From: Bifidobacterium sp. ESL0704
GTDB lineage: Bacteria; Actinomycetota; Actinomycetes; Actinomycetales; Bifidobacteriaceae
Reading direction: 5' to 3'
NCBI RefSeq assembly: GCF_029392075.1
Contig: NZ_CP113929.1
Span: 1,550,001-1,614,000 of the forward strand
DNA: 64,000 nucleotides
Shown piece by piece: positions 10,063 to 18,551 of this stretch. The stretch's first letter is position 1. Each line of letters begins with the position of its first letter. Under the pieces are notes generated by a model that saw only the letters and a program-made list of their open reading frames with translations, did not search any database and was not told where the DNA came from. The position numbers were made by a program, and so were the translations under genes.

Positions 10063-11292
10063 ATGGCGAAAACCGTCCTTGTCATCAATTCCGGTTCCAG
10101 CTCGATCAAATATCAGCTGGTGGATCTCGAAACTGGAGGAGCTCTTGCCAGCGGCCTCGTGGAGAAGATCGGTGAACCCATCGATGGCCATTACAAGCAT
10201 GAATACCAGGGTGAGAAGCACGAGCTCGAGGAGCCGATCAAGACCCACGCCGACGGTCTGAAGCGCGTCCTCGGCTTCTTCGACGAGTACGGCCCGAACC
10301 TCAAGGAATCCGGCATCGTCGCCGTCGGTCATCGTGTGGTGCAAGGTGGAGCGGTCTTCCCGAAGCCAGCTCTGGTCACCAAAGAGACCATCCAGCAGGT
10401 CAAGGACCTCGCCGTACTCGCCCCGTTGCACAACGGCCCGGAGGCCACCGGCGCCGAGGTCATGGAAGAGCTTCTTCCCGACGTGCCGCAGGTCTTCGTC
10501 TTCGATTCCTCCTTCTTCTTCCAACTGCCGAAGGAAGCCAGCACGTATGCGCTCAACAAGGAAGTCGCCGAGAAGTACAAGATTCGTCGTTACGGCGCGC
10601 ACGGCACCAGCCACGAGTACATCGGCTCCGTCGTTCCCGGCGTGGTCGGCAAGCCTGCCGAAGGCCTGAAGCAGATCGTACTGCACATCGGCAACGGCGC
10701 TTCCGCCTCCGCACAGATCTCCGGGCATCCGATCGACACCTCCATGGGCCTTACCCCGCTGGAAGGCCTGATGATGGGCAGCCGTACCGGCGACATCGAC
10801 CCGGCCGTGGTCTTCCACCTGATCCGCAACGCCCACATGGACGTTGACCAGCTCGATACCCTCTTCAACAAGCAGTCCGGCATGATGGGCATGACCGGCT
10901 ACGGCGATATGCGCGAAGTCGATCGCCTCATCAAGGAAGGCAACGAGGACGCCATCACCGCGATGGGCGTCTACATCCACCGCATCGTCGGCTACATCGG
11001 CAACTACACCGCACAGATGGGCGGCGTGGATGTCATCACCTTCACCGCCGGCGTCGGCGAGAACGATGACGCGGTGCGTGCCCGTGTGTGCAAGAAGCTC
11101 GAGCCCTTCGGCGTGAAGCTCGACAAGGAGAAGAACGAGACCCGTTCCAAGGAACCGCGCATCATCTCCACGCCCGACAGCTCGGTGATCATCTGCGTCA
11201 TCCCGACCAACGAGGAGCTTGCCATCGCCCATAAGGCCGACAAGATCGCCACCGAAGGCAAGGACACCTACGGCAACGTCTTCAAGAAGTGA
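10063..11292 (+). CDS. ackA: Acetate kinase
   Basis: A 409-residue enzyme of the acetate/sugar-kinase (ASKHA) fold that makes ATP and acetate from acetyl-phosphate, the main energy-yielding end step of the bifid shunt. The start at 10063 (MAKTVLVINSGSSS) is preferred to the upstream in-frame ATG at 9991 because GGAGG lies at 10049-10053 and the protein family begins there. Motifs seen: 'NSGSSSIKYQL' (phosphate 1 loop), 'VGHRVVQGG', 'GAHGTSHEYI', 'LHIGNGASASA' and 'FTAGVGENDDAVR'. Length is typical. It follows pta on the same strand but is separated by a large palindrome, so independent transcription is possible. Confidence 0.97.
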   Translation: MAKTVLVINSGSSSIKYQLVDLETGGALASGLVEKIGEPIDGHYKHEYQGEKHELEEPIKTHADGLKRVLGFFDEYGPNLKESGIVAVGHRVVQGGAVFPKPALVTKETIQQVKDLAVLAPLHNGPEATGAEVMEELLPDVPQVFVFDSSFFFQLPKEASTYALNKEVAEKYKIRRYGAHGTSHEYIGSVVPGVVGKPAEGLKQIVLHIGNGASASAQISGHPIDTSMGLTPLEGLMMGSRTGDIDPAVVFHLIRNAHMDVDQLDTLFNKQSGMMGMTGYGDMREVDRLIKEGNEDAITAMGVYIHRIVGYIGNYTAQMGGVDVITFTAGVGENDDAVRARVCKKLEPFGVKLDKEKNETRSKEPRIISTPDSSVIICVIPTNEELAIAHKADKIATEGKDTYGNVFKK

Positions 11293-11333
11293 GCCGTTTC
11301 GTTTCGTCGGATTTTGATATCTGATAGACACAG

Positions 11334-11373
11334 GAAGGCCGGAACCGATTGGAAACATTCGGTTCCGGCCTTC
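11334..11373. terminator. Terminator between convergent ackA and aroA
   Basis: Perfect 15-nt arms (11334-11348 and 11359-11373) built on GAAGGCCGGAACCGA, loop of 10 nt. It lies 40 nt after ackA and 28 nt after the aroA stop, so it can serve both strands. The T tract is short. Confidence 0.75.
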
Positions 11374-11400
11374 TCGTATGTACCTCGTTGAGTGTCGCAG

Positions 11401-12987
11401 CTAGCTTTCGAGCATCTTGCGCCACATGCCCGGAAAATCGGGGATGGTCTTACGAGTGGTGGCGATGTTGCGGATTCGGGTATTCGGCACCGCAAGGCCG
11501 ATCATCGCCGCGAACGTCGCCATGCGGTGGTCGGCATAAGTTTCCATGATCTCACCGTGCAGCCGATCATGTAGTACCGGTGTAATGGCCAGACCGTCGG
11601 GCAATTCCTTGGCTCCTGCTCCAATGCGCGTGATTTCCGTGACCAAAGCCGCCAGTCGGTTCGTCTCATGCCCACGAAGGTGACCAATACCGACCAGCTC
11701 GCTAGGACTGTCGGCCAAAGTTGCCAAAGCGGCGATGCTGGGAGCAATCTCCCCCGCCGCCGACATATCAAAAGCCTTGCCCAGCCCGCAAATCGGCCCA
11801 TCCATCGAAACCGTCAACGTCCCGTTTCGTGGCACAAAAGCTGCCTTTTGAGGGTTGCGCGCATTCGCCATCACGTCGTCGAAAGCTCGGCCATTCAAGG
11901 TGACTGTAGCACCCATCTTCTGCAGGATATCCGGAAGCAGACCGCCCGGCTGAGTGGTGGACGTCGGCCAGTTCGGCACGCTGACCGCGCCTCCGGCAAT
12001 CATCGCGGCACCAAGGAACGGTGCAGCGTTCGACAAGTCAGGCTCCACCACCACCCCATCGGGCAGCTGCAACGCGAGATGCGCCACCTGCCAATGTCCG
12101 ATTTCCGGCATTTCGGCATTTCCTCCAGCACCGTTGACGTCGGCCATGGTCATGCGAATGTGCGGCATACTGGGTAGCTTGGCTCCGGTATGGCGCAAGT
12201 CGAGACCTGCCGGCAGACGCGAGCCAATCAGCAGCAGACTAGAGATGAACTGAGAAGACGAAGACGAGTCGATCTCTACCTTGGCAATCTCGGCAGCCGA
12301 AGAATCCGCCGAACCATTCGAGACGCCGAAACCTCTATCACCACCGTCCCGCTGCTCCCCATCGGATTGCACTTGAGGCGGAGTGATGGTAAATGGCAAA
12401 AATCCGGTTTTCCCCTCGTATTCGACGTGAGCACCCAATTGCTCAAGCCCGTCAAGCAAAGGATGCATCGGACGCGCGTAAGCCTGCTCGTCGCCGTCGA
12501 AGCGTACCGGCCCGTCGGCGAACAGCGCCAGCCCCGGCACGAAACGCATCACTGTCCCGGCAAGCCCGCAGAATACCGTGACATCGCCGTTGAACCGTCC
12601 ATCAGCCGGCGGCGTCACCGTCACGCGGGTTTCCTCGTCCGGGTCGAATTCGACGCCGACACCAAGCGTCCGCAGTGCACCGGCCATCAGCTCCGTATCT
12701 CGCGAGCGCAGCATGCCCGCAATGGTAACGGGCTTATGTCCCAATGCGGCCAAGATCAGATACCGGTTCGACAACGACTTGCTGCCGGGAATGACCACGG
12801 TCGCGTTCAGTCTGCCTTCCGCATCGGGAGCCGGCCACGGGTCGGGCAGTTCAGACGTTTTGGATTTGGAGGACAAAGAAGAATTTACATTTCCATTTGT
12901 CCCATTCCCATCGAAATGGGAGGTCTCGGTCAGGCTGTCGTTCGTGCGCCCATTACGGCTGCTGTCAAAGGCTTCAACGCTTGTCAT
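11401..12987 (-). CDS. aroA: 3-phosphoshikimate 1-carboxyvinyltransferase (EPSP synthase)
   Basis: The sixth step of the shikimate pathway: phosphoenolpyruvate plus shikimate-3-phosphate to EPSP, in the cytosol. The core begins near residue 60 with 'VVIPGSKSLSNRYLILAAL' and includes 'GLAGTVMRF' (the G-T-x-M-R loop), 'YARPMHPLLDGLEQLGA', 'SSSSQFISSLLLIG', 'RMTMADVN' and the C-terminal 'DGLAIT...DHRMATFAAMIGLAV'. At 528 residues it is about 80 longer than most bacterial enzymes. The extra length is a Ser/Asn-rich N-terminal tail of about 55 residues and a Gly/Ser/Asp-rich insert near residue 220. No strong ribosome site sits close to the 12987 ATG, so a later non-ATG start inside the tail cannot be excluded. 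Confidence 0.93.
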   Translation of the reverse strand: MTSVEAFDSSRNGRTNDSLTETSHFDGNGTNGNVNSSLSSKSKTSELPDPWPAPDAEGRLNATVVIPGSKSLSNRYLILAALGHKPVTIAGMLRSRDTELMAGALRTLGVGVEFDPDEETRVTVTPPADGRFNGDVTVFCGLAGTVMRFVPGLALFADGPVRFDGDEQAYARPMHPLLDGLEQLGAHVEYEGKTGFLPFTITPPQVQSDGEQRDGGDRGFGVSNGSADSSAAEIAKVEIDSSSSSQFISSLLLIGSRLPAGLDLRHTGAKLPSMPHIRMTMADVNGAGGNAEMPEIGHWQVAHLALQLPDGVVVEPDLSNAAPFLGAAMIAGGAVSVPNWPTSTTQPGGLLPDILQKMGATVTLNGRAFDDVMANARNPQKAAFVPRNGTLTVSMDGPICGLGKAFDMSAAGEIAPSIAALATLADSPSELVGIGHLRGHETNRLAALVTEITRIGAGAKELPDGLAITPVLHDRLHGEIMETYADHRMATFAAMIGLAVPNTRIRNIATTRKTIPDFPGMWRKMLES

Positions 12988-13066
12988 AGTCGCGATTTTA
13001 GTGGAACTCCCCTACAGTTGTCGGCAAATATCCAAACGCAGCAGGCAATCCACCTCAAGCGAAAAC

Positions 13067-14908
13067 TCAGTCGTCTTCCGACTGTCCTGACAAACGATAC
13101 AGCGCGTCGAGCACATCCACCGCATCGCGCGCATGATCGAAATCATCGATATAATTGTCGAACGTTTCCATGTGTTTGAAATCCGTGTTCTTGATCAGTT
13201 GGGCCCGAAGTTGCTGGTACTCATGGCCGTGCGGCCCGTTGGCGGCATCGCTCGGCGCCCCCAGAGCCTTCAGTCGGGCGACAATCTTGACATTCTTGGC
13301 CGCATTCGCCGACATTTTCGCATACAGGTCATGCGTCTTTTTGTCCTTCGCGTTTTTCAGGGGCTTCAGGGCAGTCGAACAGGCGTCCACGTAACTGGAA
13401 AATTGGGTGTATTCGGCGTCCAAGGAGGTCTGCTCGGGCAGGTTGATGCAAGCCGCTTCCGAATTCGAAACCGCAAGTATGGTGGTGGCGTACGTGGTGA
13501 TGAGCGCTCTGTCTTTACGGTAGCTCGATTGATAACCGGTATAGGCCTCATCGTTTTTCTCGCCGTCGGTGTCCATCTGCTTGGACAGCGCCTCGTTGGC
13601 CGTATCCGCGGCTTTGATGACCGCGCTAAGATCGTCAAGGTCAACGGGTTCCAGACTTTTCATGCCTTCGACGTTGAGCGCGTCAACGGTGGCATCCAAC
13701 AGATTCCATTGCCGAGCGACATCGCCGAGCGCCTTCGCCGTCGTCTCCGGATTCTTGGCGCTATCGGCCGTGCCCGGACCTTTCAGGTACGCCTTACGTG
13801 CTTTTGTTCCTTCTTTGGCGGACTTCTCCTGCGCACGTTCGGTTTTGTAGGCGCGGTCGACGCACCACTGAAGATGAAACGCATCACGCTCGGCGCGCAG
13901 GTCACGACCATATTGTTCCACATATTCTCTGATACCGAACGATGGGTCCGCGTCTGCTTCCAGGTCATCCATCCGGTCAATCTGGGCCGTGATATCGTCT
14001 GCATTTTCATCGATCGGGACTATTTGTTTCGCGGCCTTATCGCTGGCGTCCAACGCGGCATTCACCGAGGCGACCAAGGTCTTCATCGCGGTATCGTTGG
14101 AATCCGAGAGTGGCGTCACCGTACTCCGACACGAGGCCATTGTCTGGTCATACTTCGCTTTGTCCTTGGCGCTGCCTGAAATGCTTCCCCAATTCCCGCC
14201 ACAGGTCTTGTACATCGCCGAGATGGCCGGTGCATGGTTGATGTAATCGACAAGCAGAGCCTTGTAGTCAGCATAGGCCTTCGAATAGCGGTCGAGCTGC
14301 ATTTTTACTTCCACGGTATCCATGCCGTCGAGTCCCGCAAACGTCGCGCTGTCGGCGTCGGTATCGGAAACGAGGGAGTTGAGTTTCGCCGTGTCCGCCT
14401 CGCCAACGTTCTTGCTCCTAATCATGTCCTGCACTTGTTTGTCGATGGCGGAACGGTCGCTGCGGAGTCTGGAGACTTGGTCACTTACCTTGTCAACGGT
14501 CGGGGGCTCGTGAGTGGACATGTCCTTCTTGAACATTTCGATCATCTGCTGGGCACGCTGGGCCCTTCCCCTCATTCCGAAACCGACGGCAGAAGCCAGA
14601 ACAATCACGATAATCACCACAACGGTGACAAGAATCTGAAGTTTGTCGGCCTTTTTATTCATCTCGCCGTCTTGCGGAGAAGTCTTGATGGCGCGCTTGT
14701 CTACAGCCGCGCTATCGGACTCTGTTGCCCAACCGGACGCAGACGAGGCGTTGACAACATCAGTGCTCGGCTTTCTGGGGTTGGAAGCGGTTTTGCCGGT
14801 TCCGTTAGCGCGACCGACGCGATTGGTTTCTTCGGTTCCATCGCTGTCAAGGGGAAGCTGCGCAACTCCTTCATCAATGAACCGTCGCTGATCATCATTT
14901 CGTTTCAT
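13067..14908 (-). CDS. Unknown single-pass membrane-anchored protein
   Basis: A 613-residue protein I do not recognise. Residues 1-90 are hydrophilic and probably cytoplasmic. Residues ~91-111 form one transmembrane helix ('LQILVTVVVIIVIVLASAV'), and the remaining ~500 residues are highly charged, Ala/Asp/Lys-rich and helical, probably outside the cell. Cysteines are sparse in the external part (e.g. 'MYKTCGGNWGS', 'MASCRSTVTPL', 'NSEAACINLPE', 'SYVDACSTALK') and could pair as disulphides. No enzyme motif is visible. It is divergent from the MerR/TipAS gene across 193 bp, and its stop lies 80 nt upstream of aroA on the same strand. A role as an envelope sensor or structural protein is only a guess. 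Confidence 0.75.
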   Translation of the reverse strand: MKRNDDQRRFIDEGVAQLPLDSDGTEETNRVGRANGTGKTASNPRKPSTDVVNASSASGWATESDSAAVDKRAIKTSPQDGEMNKKADKLQILVTVVVIIVIVLASAVGFGMRGRAQRAQQMIEMFKKDMSTHEPPTVDKVSDQVSRLRSDRSAIDKQVQDMIRSKNVGEADTAKLNSLVSDTDADSATFAGLDGMDTVEVKMQLDRYSKAYADYKALLVDYINHAPAISAMYKTCGGNWGSISGSAKDKAKYDQTMASCRSTVTPLSDSNDTAMKTLVASVNAALDASDKAAKQIVPIDENADDITAQIDRMDDLEADADPSFGIREYVEQYGRDLRAERDAFHLQWCVDRAYKTERAQEKSAKEGTKARKAYLKGPGTADSAKNPETTAKALGDVARQWNLLDATVDALNVEGMKSLEPVDLDDLSAVIKAADTANEALSKQMDTDGEKNDEAYTGYQSSYRKDRALITTYATTILAVSNSEAACINLPEQTSLDAEYTQFSSYVDACSTALKPLKNAKDKKTHDLYAKMSANAAKNVKIVARLKALGAPSDAANGPHGHEYQQLRAQLIKNTDFKHMETFDNYIDDFDHARDAVDVLDALYRLSGQSEDD

Positions 14909-15018
14909 GCGCTATCAAACCTTGTCATTCGCTCCGTTGTCTCTTATCTGGAATCATAGTCGAGTCTCAAACCGCGGATAATCCGAGCACCTGCAGCCAT
15001 ACAACACGCCGAAGGTAG

Positions 15019-15049
15019 TTGACCCTGACATATTGTCAGGGCATAGCGT
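15019..15049 (+). promoter_or_regulatory. MerR-type promoter/operator with 19-bp spacer
   Basis: TTGACC (15019-15024) as -35 and TAGCGT (15044-15049) as -10 are separated by 19 bp. The spacer carries a perfect palindrome, CCCTGACA-TAT-TGTCAGGG (15023-15041). A long spacer with a dyad between the boxes is the standard architecture of MerR-family-activated promoters. It precedes the MerR/TipAS gene by about 50 nt, which suggests autoregulation. Confidence 0.7.
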
Positions 15050-15101
15050 TTCTTTTGCGACCGTCAACCGGCCGCAGACGAGATGATGAAGGAGGAGCGC
15101 G

Positions 15102-15908
15102 ATGAGCGACGCCGCTGCAGACAATACGTCGTGGACATCGACCGAGGCAATCGGCCTGACCATCGGCGAAGTGGCAAAGATATTCCGGGTCAGCATTCGC
15201 ATGCTCCGGCACTGGGAAGGCCTCGGCCTGCTCTCGCCGACACGCGATGCCAGTGGTTATCGGATCTACGGGCCCGGCGACCTGAACCGCCTTCGTCGTC
15301 TGCTCGTCTACAAGGAGCTGGGAGTACCGGCCACACGCATCGGGCAATTGCTTGATGCACCAGCGCCGCAAGTCGTCAAGGCGCTTAAAGCAGGACGGAA
15401 CGATCTCGAAAAAAGATTGCAACATCTCCTGAAGACTCTTGACGAGACTGAGCGGCTCATCGACATGGCAGAGAAAGGAACGACCATGACAAACACAGGA
15501 AGCGTCAATCTCGACTCTCGACAAAGTGAGGCCAAAGACCGCTGGGGCGACACCAAACAATGGATGGAATTCGCCGAACGACAGACCACCACAGACGGGA
15601 AGACGAAAATGAAGCAGGAACAGCGCATACGCGAGGTCGAGGCGAAACTGGCCAACGCCAAACGACGCGGAGTCAAGCCCGGCAGCATGGAAGCCAACGA
15701 ACTCGCTGAAGAACATCGTTCATCGCTCTACTACTACGAAGTCACCCCGTCCATGCACGTCTGCCTTGGCCGTATGTACGTCGCCGACCCGCGTTTCAAG
15801 AAGCACTACGATGACATCGAGCCCGATCTGGCCCAATGGCTCTGCGACATCATCGAAGCCAACGCCTCCGCCCATGGCGTCGACCTCAACAACGTGGTGT
15901 GGGAGTGA
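15102..15908 (+). CDS. MerR family regulator with TipAS ligand-binding domain
   Basis: A 268-residue transcription factor. Residues ~18-90 form the MerR winged helix ('LTIGEVAKIFRVSIRMLRHW...GLLSPTRDASGYRIYGPGDL'). A coiled-coil dimerisation helix follows at about 95-130. The C-terminal half resembles TipAS, the thiopeptide/drug-binding domain of TipAL, with 'MHVCLGRMYVADPRFKKHYD' and 'LAQWLCDIIEANA'. Such proteins activate stress or multidrug genes on ligand binding. The start follows GGAGG at about 15092. A MerR-type operator lies directly upstream. The ligand and the remote targets are unknown; the divergent membrane-protein gene is one possible target. Confidence 0.88.
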   Translation: MSDAAADNTSWTSTEAIGLTIGEVAKIFRVSIRMLRHWEGLGLLSPTRDASGYRIYGPGDLNRLRRLLVYKELGVPATRIGQLLDAPAPQVVKALKAGRNDLEKRLQHLLKTLDETERLIDMAEKGTTMTNTGSVNLDSRQSEAKDRWGDTKQWMEFAERQTTTDGKTKMKQEQRIREVEAKLANAKRRGVKPGSMEANELAEEHRSSLYYYEVTPSMHVCLGRMYVADPRFKKHYDDIEPDLAQWLCDIIEANASAHGVDLNNVVWE

Positions 15909-15967
15909 CATTTACCAACGGAGTCGGCCGCTCGGCATTGTAACGAAATATGAAGCAGCCAACTCGC

Positions 15968-16783
15968 TTAGAGGCCGAACGGAACCAGTGTCAGATGACG
16001 GACGTCGCTTTCGGTTTCGATCGCTACAGTACCAAGGGTACGTGCGACCTCGGCCACAGGCCGAGTCGGGGCATCTAGCAAGGCTCGCGTCAGCAGGCCT
16101 CGATAGTGCTTGGCCATGTGGGAGATCGTCTTGTTGCGGGAATCGGCGATGCGAACGTCCCACCATTGGGCGTTTGCTTTTGACGGGTCTGACTTGGTGA
16201 CACGATAGAGTTCCGAGCGCAAATCGACCGTAATGTCAGCGTTATCGGAAGCATCACTTTCAGACGTCTGCTGATTGGCGCGAGCGCCCATTACCTTGTC
16301 GGTATCTGCTTGCTTGAAAATTCCAGGTTTACCGGCCGAGCCGCCGTCCGGACTCCAACCGGCGAGCGCCTTGCGCCAGAACGTTTTCAACGTGCCGATG
16401 CCGGGAAGTGAGACGTTCATCGAAAGCCGGTAGGCGGGAATCAGGTCTTCGCCTCTGGTCACACCGAACAAACCTGAGAAAATCAGCACATCATCGCCCT
16501 CGCGCAACGCCGCCGCGTCGTAAAGCACGCCCGTATAGATCTGGCGAGCACGAGCGCAGGGCATGCCAGGCAAGTCGCGTTGGGAGATGACCTCAGCCAT
16601 CCCCTTCTTGCCGACTTTGAGAATCTTCGCCGCGTCCTCCCCACGCGAGACTTCGAGCAATGCGGAAAGGACTTTGCCTCTGGCCCTGTTGAGTTCGGGG
16701 AACGAAAGCCGGCCAAGATCGAGCGTCGGCCCTTCAGTCGGCGCGGTCTTGCCTTCGGACGGCGGTAACAGTAGATGCATCAT
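15968..16783 (-). CDS. yaaA: YaaA family peroxide-stress protein
   Basis: YaaA (DUF328/UPF0246) proteins limit intracellular free iron and protect DNA during hydrogen-peroxide stress in E. coli. The family start 'MMHLLLPPSEGKT' is at 16783 or 16780; an in-frame ATG far upstream at 16963 would run into the catalase start region and lacks support. Further motifs: 'YTGVLYDAAAL', 'LIFSGLFGVTRGEDLIPAYRLSM' and the C-terminal 'MAKHYRGLLTRALL'. Its 271 residues include a linker of about 40 residues (near 150-190, Ser/Asp-rich) absent from the short E. coli form. It is divergent from the catalase gene across 163 bp, and this supports a peroxide-stress role. Confidence 0.88.
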   Translation of the reverse strand: MMHLLLPPSEGKTAPTEGPTLDLGRLSFPELNRARGKVLSALLEVSRGEDAAKILKVGKKGMAEVISQRDLPGMPCARARQIYTGVLYDAAALREGDDVLIFSGLFGVTRGEDLIPAYRLSMNVSLPGIGTLKTFWRKALAGWSPDGGSAGKPGIFKQADTDKVMGARANQQTSESDASDNADITVDLRSELYRVTKSDPSKANAQWWDVRIADSRNKTISHMAKHYRGLLTRALLDAPTRPVAEVARTLGTVAIETESDVRHLTLVPFGL

Positions 16784-16946
16784 TGCCAAGTCTATCGGAT
16801 TGGAAATCCGTAATCCCCCATCTCCGGAAATTCGACGACGAAATGTCGCAAAGCCCACAAAACTACGTAAATCAGAGTGAAACCCTTGTTTTGAGGCTAT
16901 GGAATTGTTATCTTCTTCATACATCATTAAGACAGAAGGGATTTCA

Positions 16947-18404
16947 ATGACTGTCACTCTCAATACCGCTTCCGGTCAGCCTTGGGCCGACAACAACCAT
17001 TCGCAGACCGCCGGCGTTCGCGGCCCGGTGCTGCTGCAGGACTATCAGTTGGTCGAGAAGCTCGCGCACTTCAACCGCGAGCGCATCCCGGAACGCGTGG
17101 TGCACGCCAAAGGCGCCGGCGCCTACGGCACGTTCAAGCTCACCCGCGACATGAGCCAGTACACCAAGGCCGATGTCTTCAACGGCGCGGGCAAGGAGAC
17201 CCCGATCTTCCTGCGCTTTTCACAGGTGGCCGGCGAGCTCGGCTACCCCGACACCCTGCGCGACGTGCGCGGCTTTGCACTGCGCTTCTACACCCAGCAG
17301 GGCAACTACGACATCGTCGGCAACAACACCCCGACCTTCTTCATCCAGGACCCGCTGAAGTTCCCCGACTTCATCCACTCGCAGAAGCGCGACCCGCGCA
17401 CCCACTTGCGTAACGCGACCCGACAGTGGGACTTCTGGGCGCATTCCCCCGAGACCGTGCACCAGGTGACCTATCTGATGGGCGACCGCGGCAACCCGGC
17501 CAGCTACCGCACGATGAATGGTTACGGCAGCCACACCTTCAAGTGGGTCACCGCCGACGGCACCGCCTTCTGGGTCAAGTACCACTTCATGAGCGAGCAG
17601 GGCGTGGTCAATATGAGCGAGGAGGCCGCGGTCAAGGCCGCAAGCTCGGACACCGACTACCTGCTGCACGAGCTCTTCGATGCCATCGAGTCGAAGAACT
17701 ACCCGTCCTGGAAGGTCTGCGTGCAGATTCTGCCCTATGAAGAGGGACTCAACTACAAGCACGACATCTTCGACATCACCAAGGTCGTCTCCCACAAGGA
17801 CTACCCGCTGATCGAGATCGGCGAGTTCACCCTGAACCGCAACCCCGACAACTACTTTGAGGACGTCGAGGAGGCAGCGTTCGCGCCCGCCAACTTCGTG
17901 CCGGGCATCGAGCCCTCCCCCGACAAGATGCTGCAGGGCCGCATCTTCGCGTACAAGGACGCCGCGCGCTATCGCCTCGGCGCCAACTACGAGCAACTCA
18001 AGGTCAACCGCCCGGTGGTCGAGGTGCATAACTACGAGCGCGACGGATTCATGAGCGACAACGCACAGGACGGTGCCGTCGACTACGAACCGAACAGCTA
18101 CGACGGCCCGGCCGAGGACACCTCCGCCCGCAATCATGGCGACCAGCTGGAAGGCAAGACCGGCAACTACGCCGCCTACGAGCCCGACAACTACTCCGCC
18201 GCCGGCGACCTTTACCGCGTGCTTAGCGAGGACGAGAAGCAGCGCCTGGTCACCACCATCGCGAGCGGTCTGAGCCAGGTCGAAGGCGAGAAGACCCATG
18301 AGATCCAGGTGCTCGAGACCCGCCAGTTCTACAAGGCCGATCCCGACTACGGCACCCGTGTGGCCGAAGCGCTCGGTTTGGATATGAACGAGATTAAAAA
18401 GTAA
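16947..18404 (+). CDS. katA: Monofunctional haem catalase, small-subunit type
   Basis: A 485-residue catalase that dismutates hydrogen peroxide to water and oxygen. The start at 16947 follows GAAGGG with 6-nt spacing. Distal His53 lies in 'RERIPERVVHAKGAGAYGTF' and the distal Asn in 'YDIVGNNTPTFFIQD' (126/127). The proximal Tyr is in 'RIFAYKDAARYRLG', where the usual Gln/Glu/His after 'D-A' is Ala. The family motif 'RDVRGFALRFYTQQGNYD' and the C-terminal 'QVLETRQFYKADPDYG' are present. Length fits clade 3 small-subunit enzymes. It is divergent from yaaA. A weak promoter is possible at TTGTTT (16886-16891)/TATCTT (16909-16914), 17-bp spacer. Catalase is rare in bifidobacteria and known from bee-gut species; haem supply is not visible in this window. 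Confidence 0.97.
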   Translation: MTVTLNTASGQPWADNNHSQTAGVRGPVLLQDYQLVEKLAHFNRERIPERVVHAKGAGAYGTFKLTRDMSQYTKADVFNGAGKETPIFLRFSQVAGELGYPDTLRDVRGFALRFYTQQGNYDIVGNNTPTFFIQDPLKFPDFIHSQKRDPRTHLRNATRQWDFWAHSPETVHQVTYLMGDRGNPASYRTMNGYGSHTFKWVTADGTAFWVKYHFMSEQGVVNMSEEAAVKAASSDTDYLLHELFDAIESKNYPSWKVCVQILPYEEGLNYKHDIFDITKVVSHKDYPLIEIGEFTLNRNPDNYFEDVEEAAFAPANFVPGIEPSPDKMLQGRIFAYKDAARYRLGANYEQLKVNRPVVEVHNYERDGFMSDNAQDGAVDYEPNSYDGPAEDTSARNHGDQLEGKTGNYAAYEPDNYSAAGDLYRVLSEDEKQRLVTTIASGLSQVEGEKTHEIQVLETRQFYKADPDYGTRVAEALGLDMNEIKK

Positions 18405-18437
18405 TCTCTTTTTAATAAGGTGATTTACGCCTAGAAA

Positions 18438-18482
18438 CAATGAAGAGGAAATCCTTCCTGTGTGGGGATTTCCTCTTCATTG
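18438..18482. terminator. Bidirectional terminator between katA and the LLM gene
   Basis: Perfect 17-nt arms at 18438-18454 and 18466-18482 with an 11-nt loop, followed by CTTTTC on the plus strand. It lies between the convergent katA and luciferase-like genes and can serve both. Confidence 0.85.
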
Positions 18483-18551
18483 CTTTTCAACGGTTCTAAC
18501 TGGTCTTCAATGGTAGAAGCTGGTCAGCCATCGCATACGGCAGTCAGTAGC

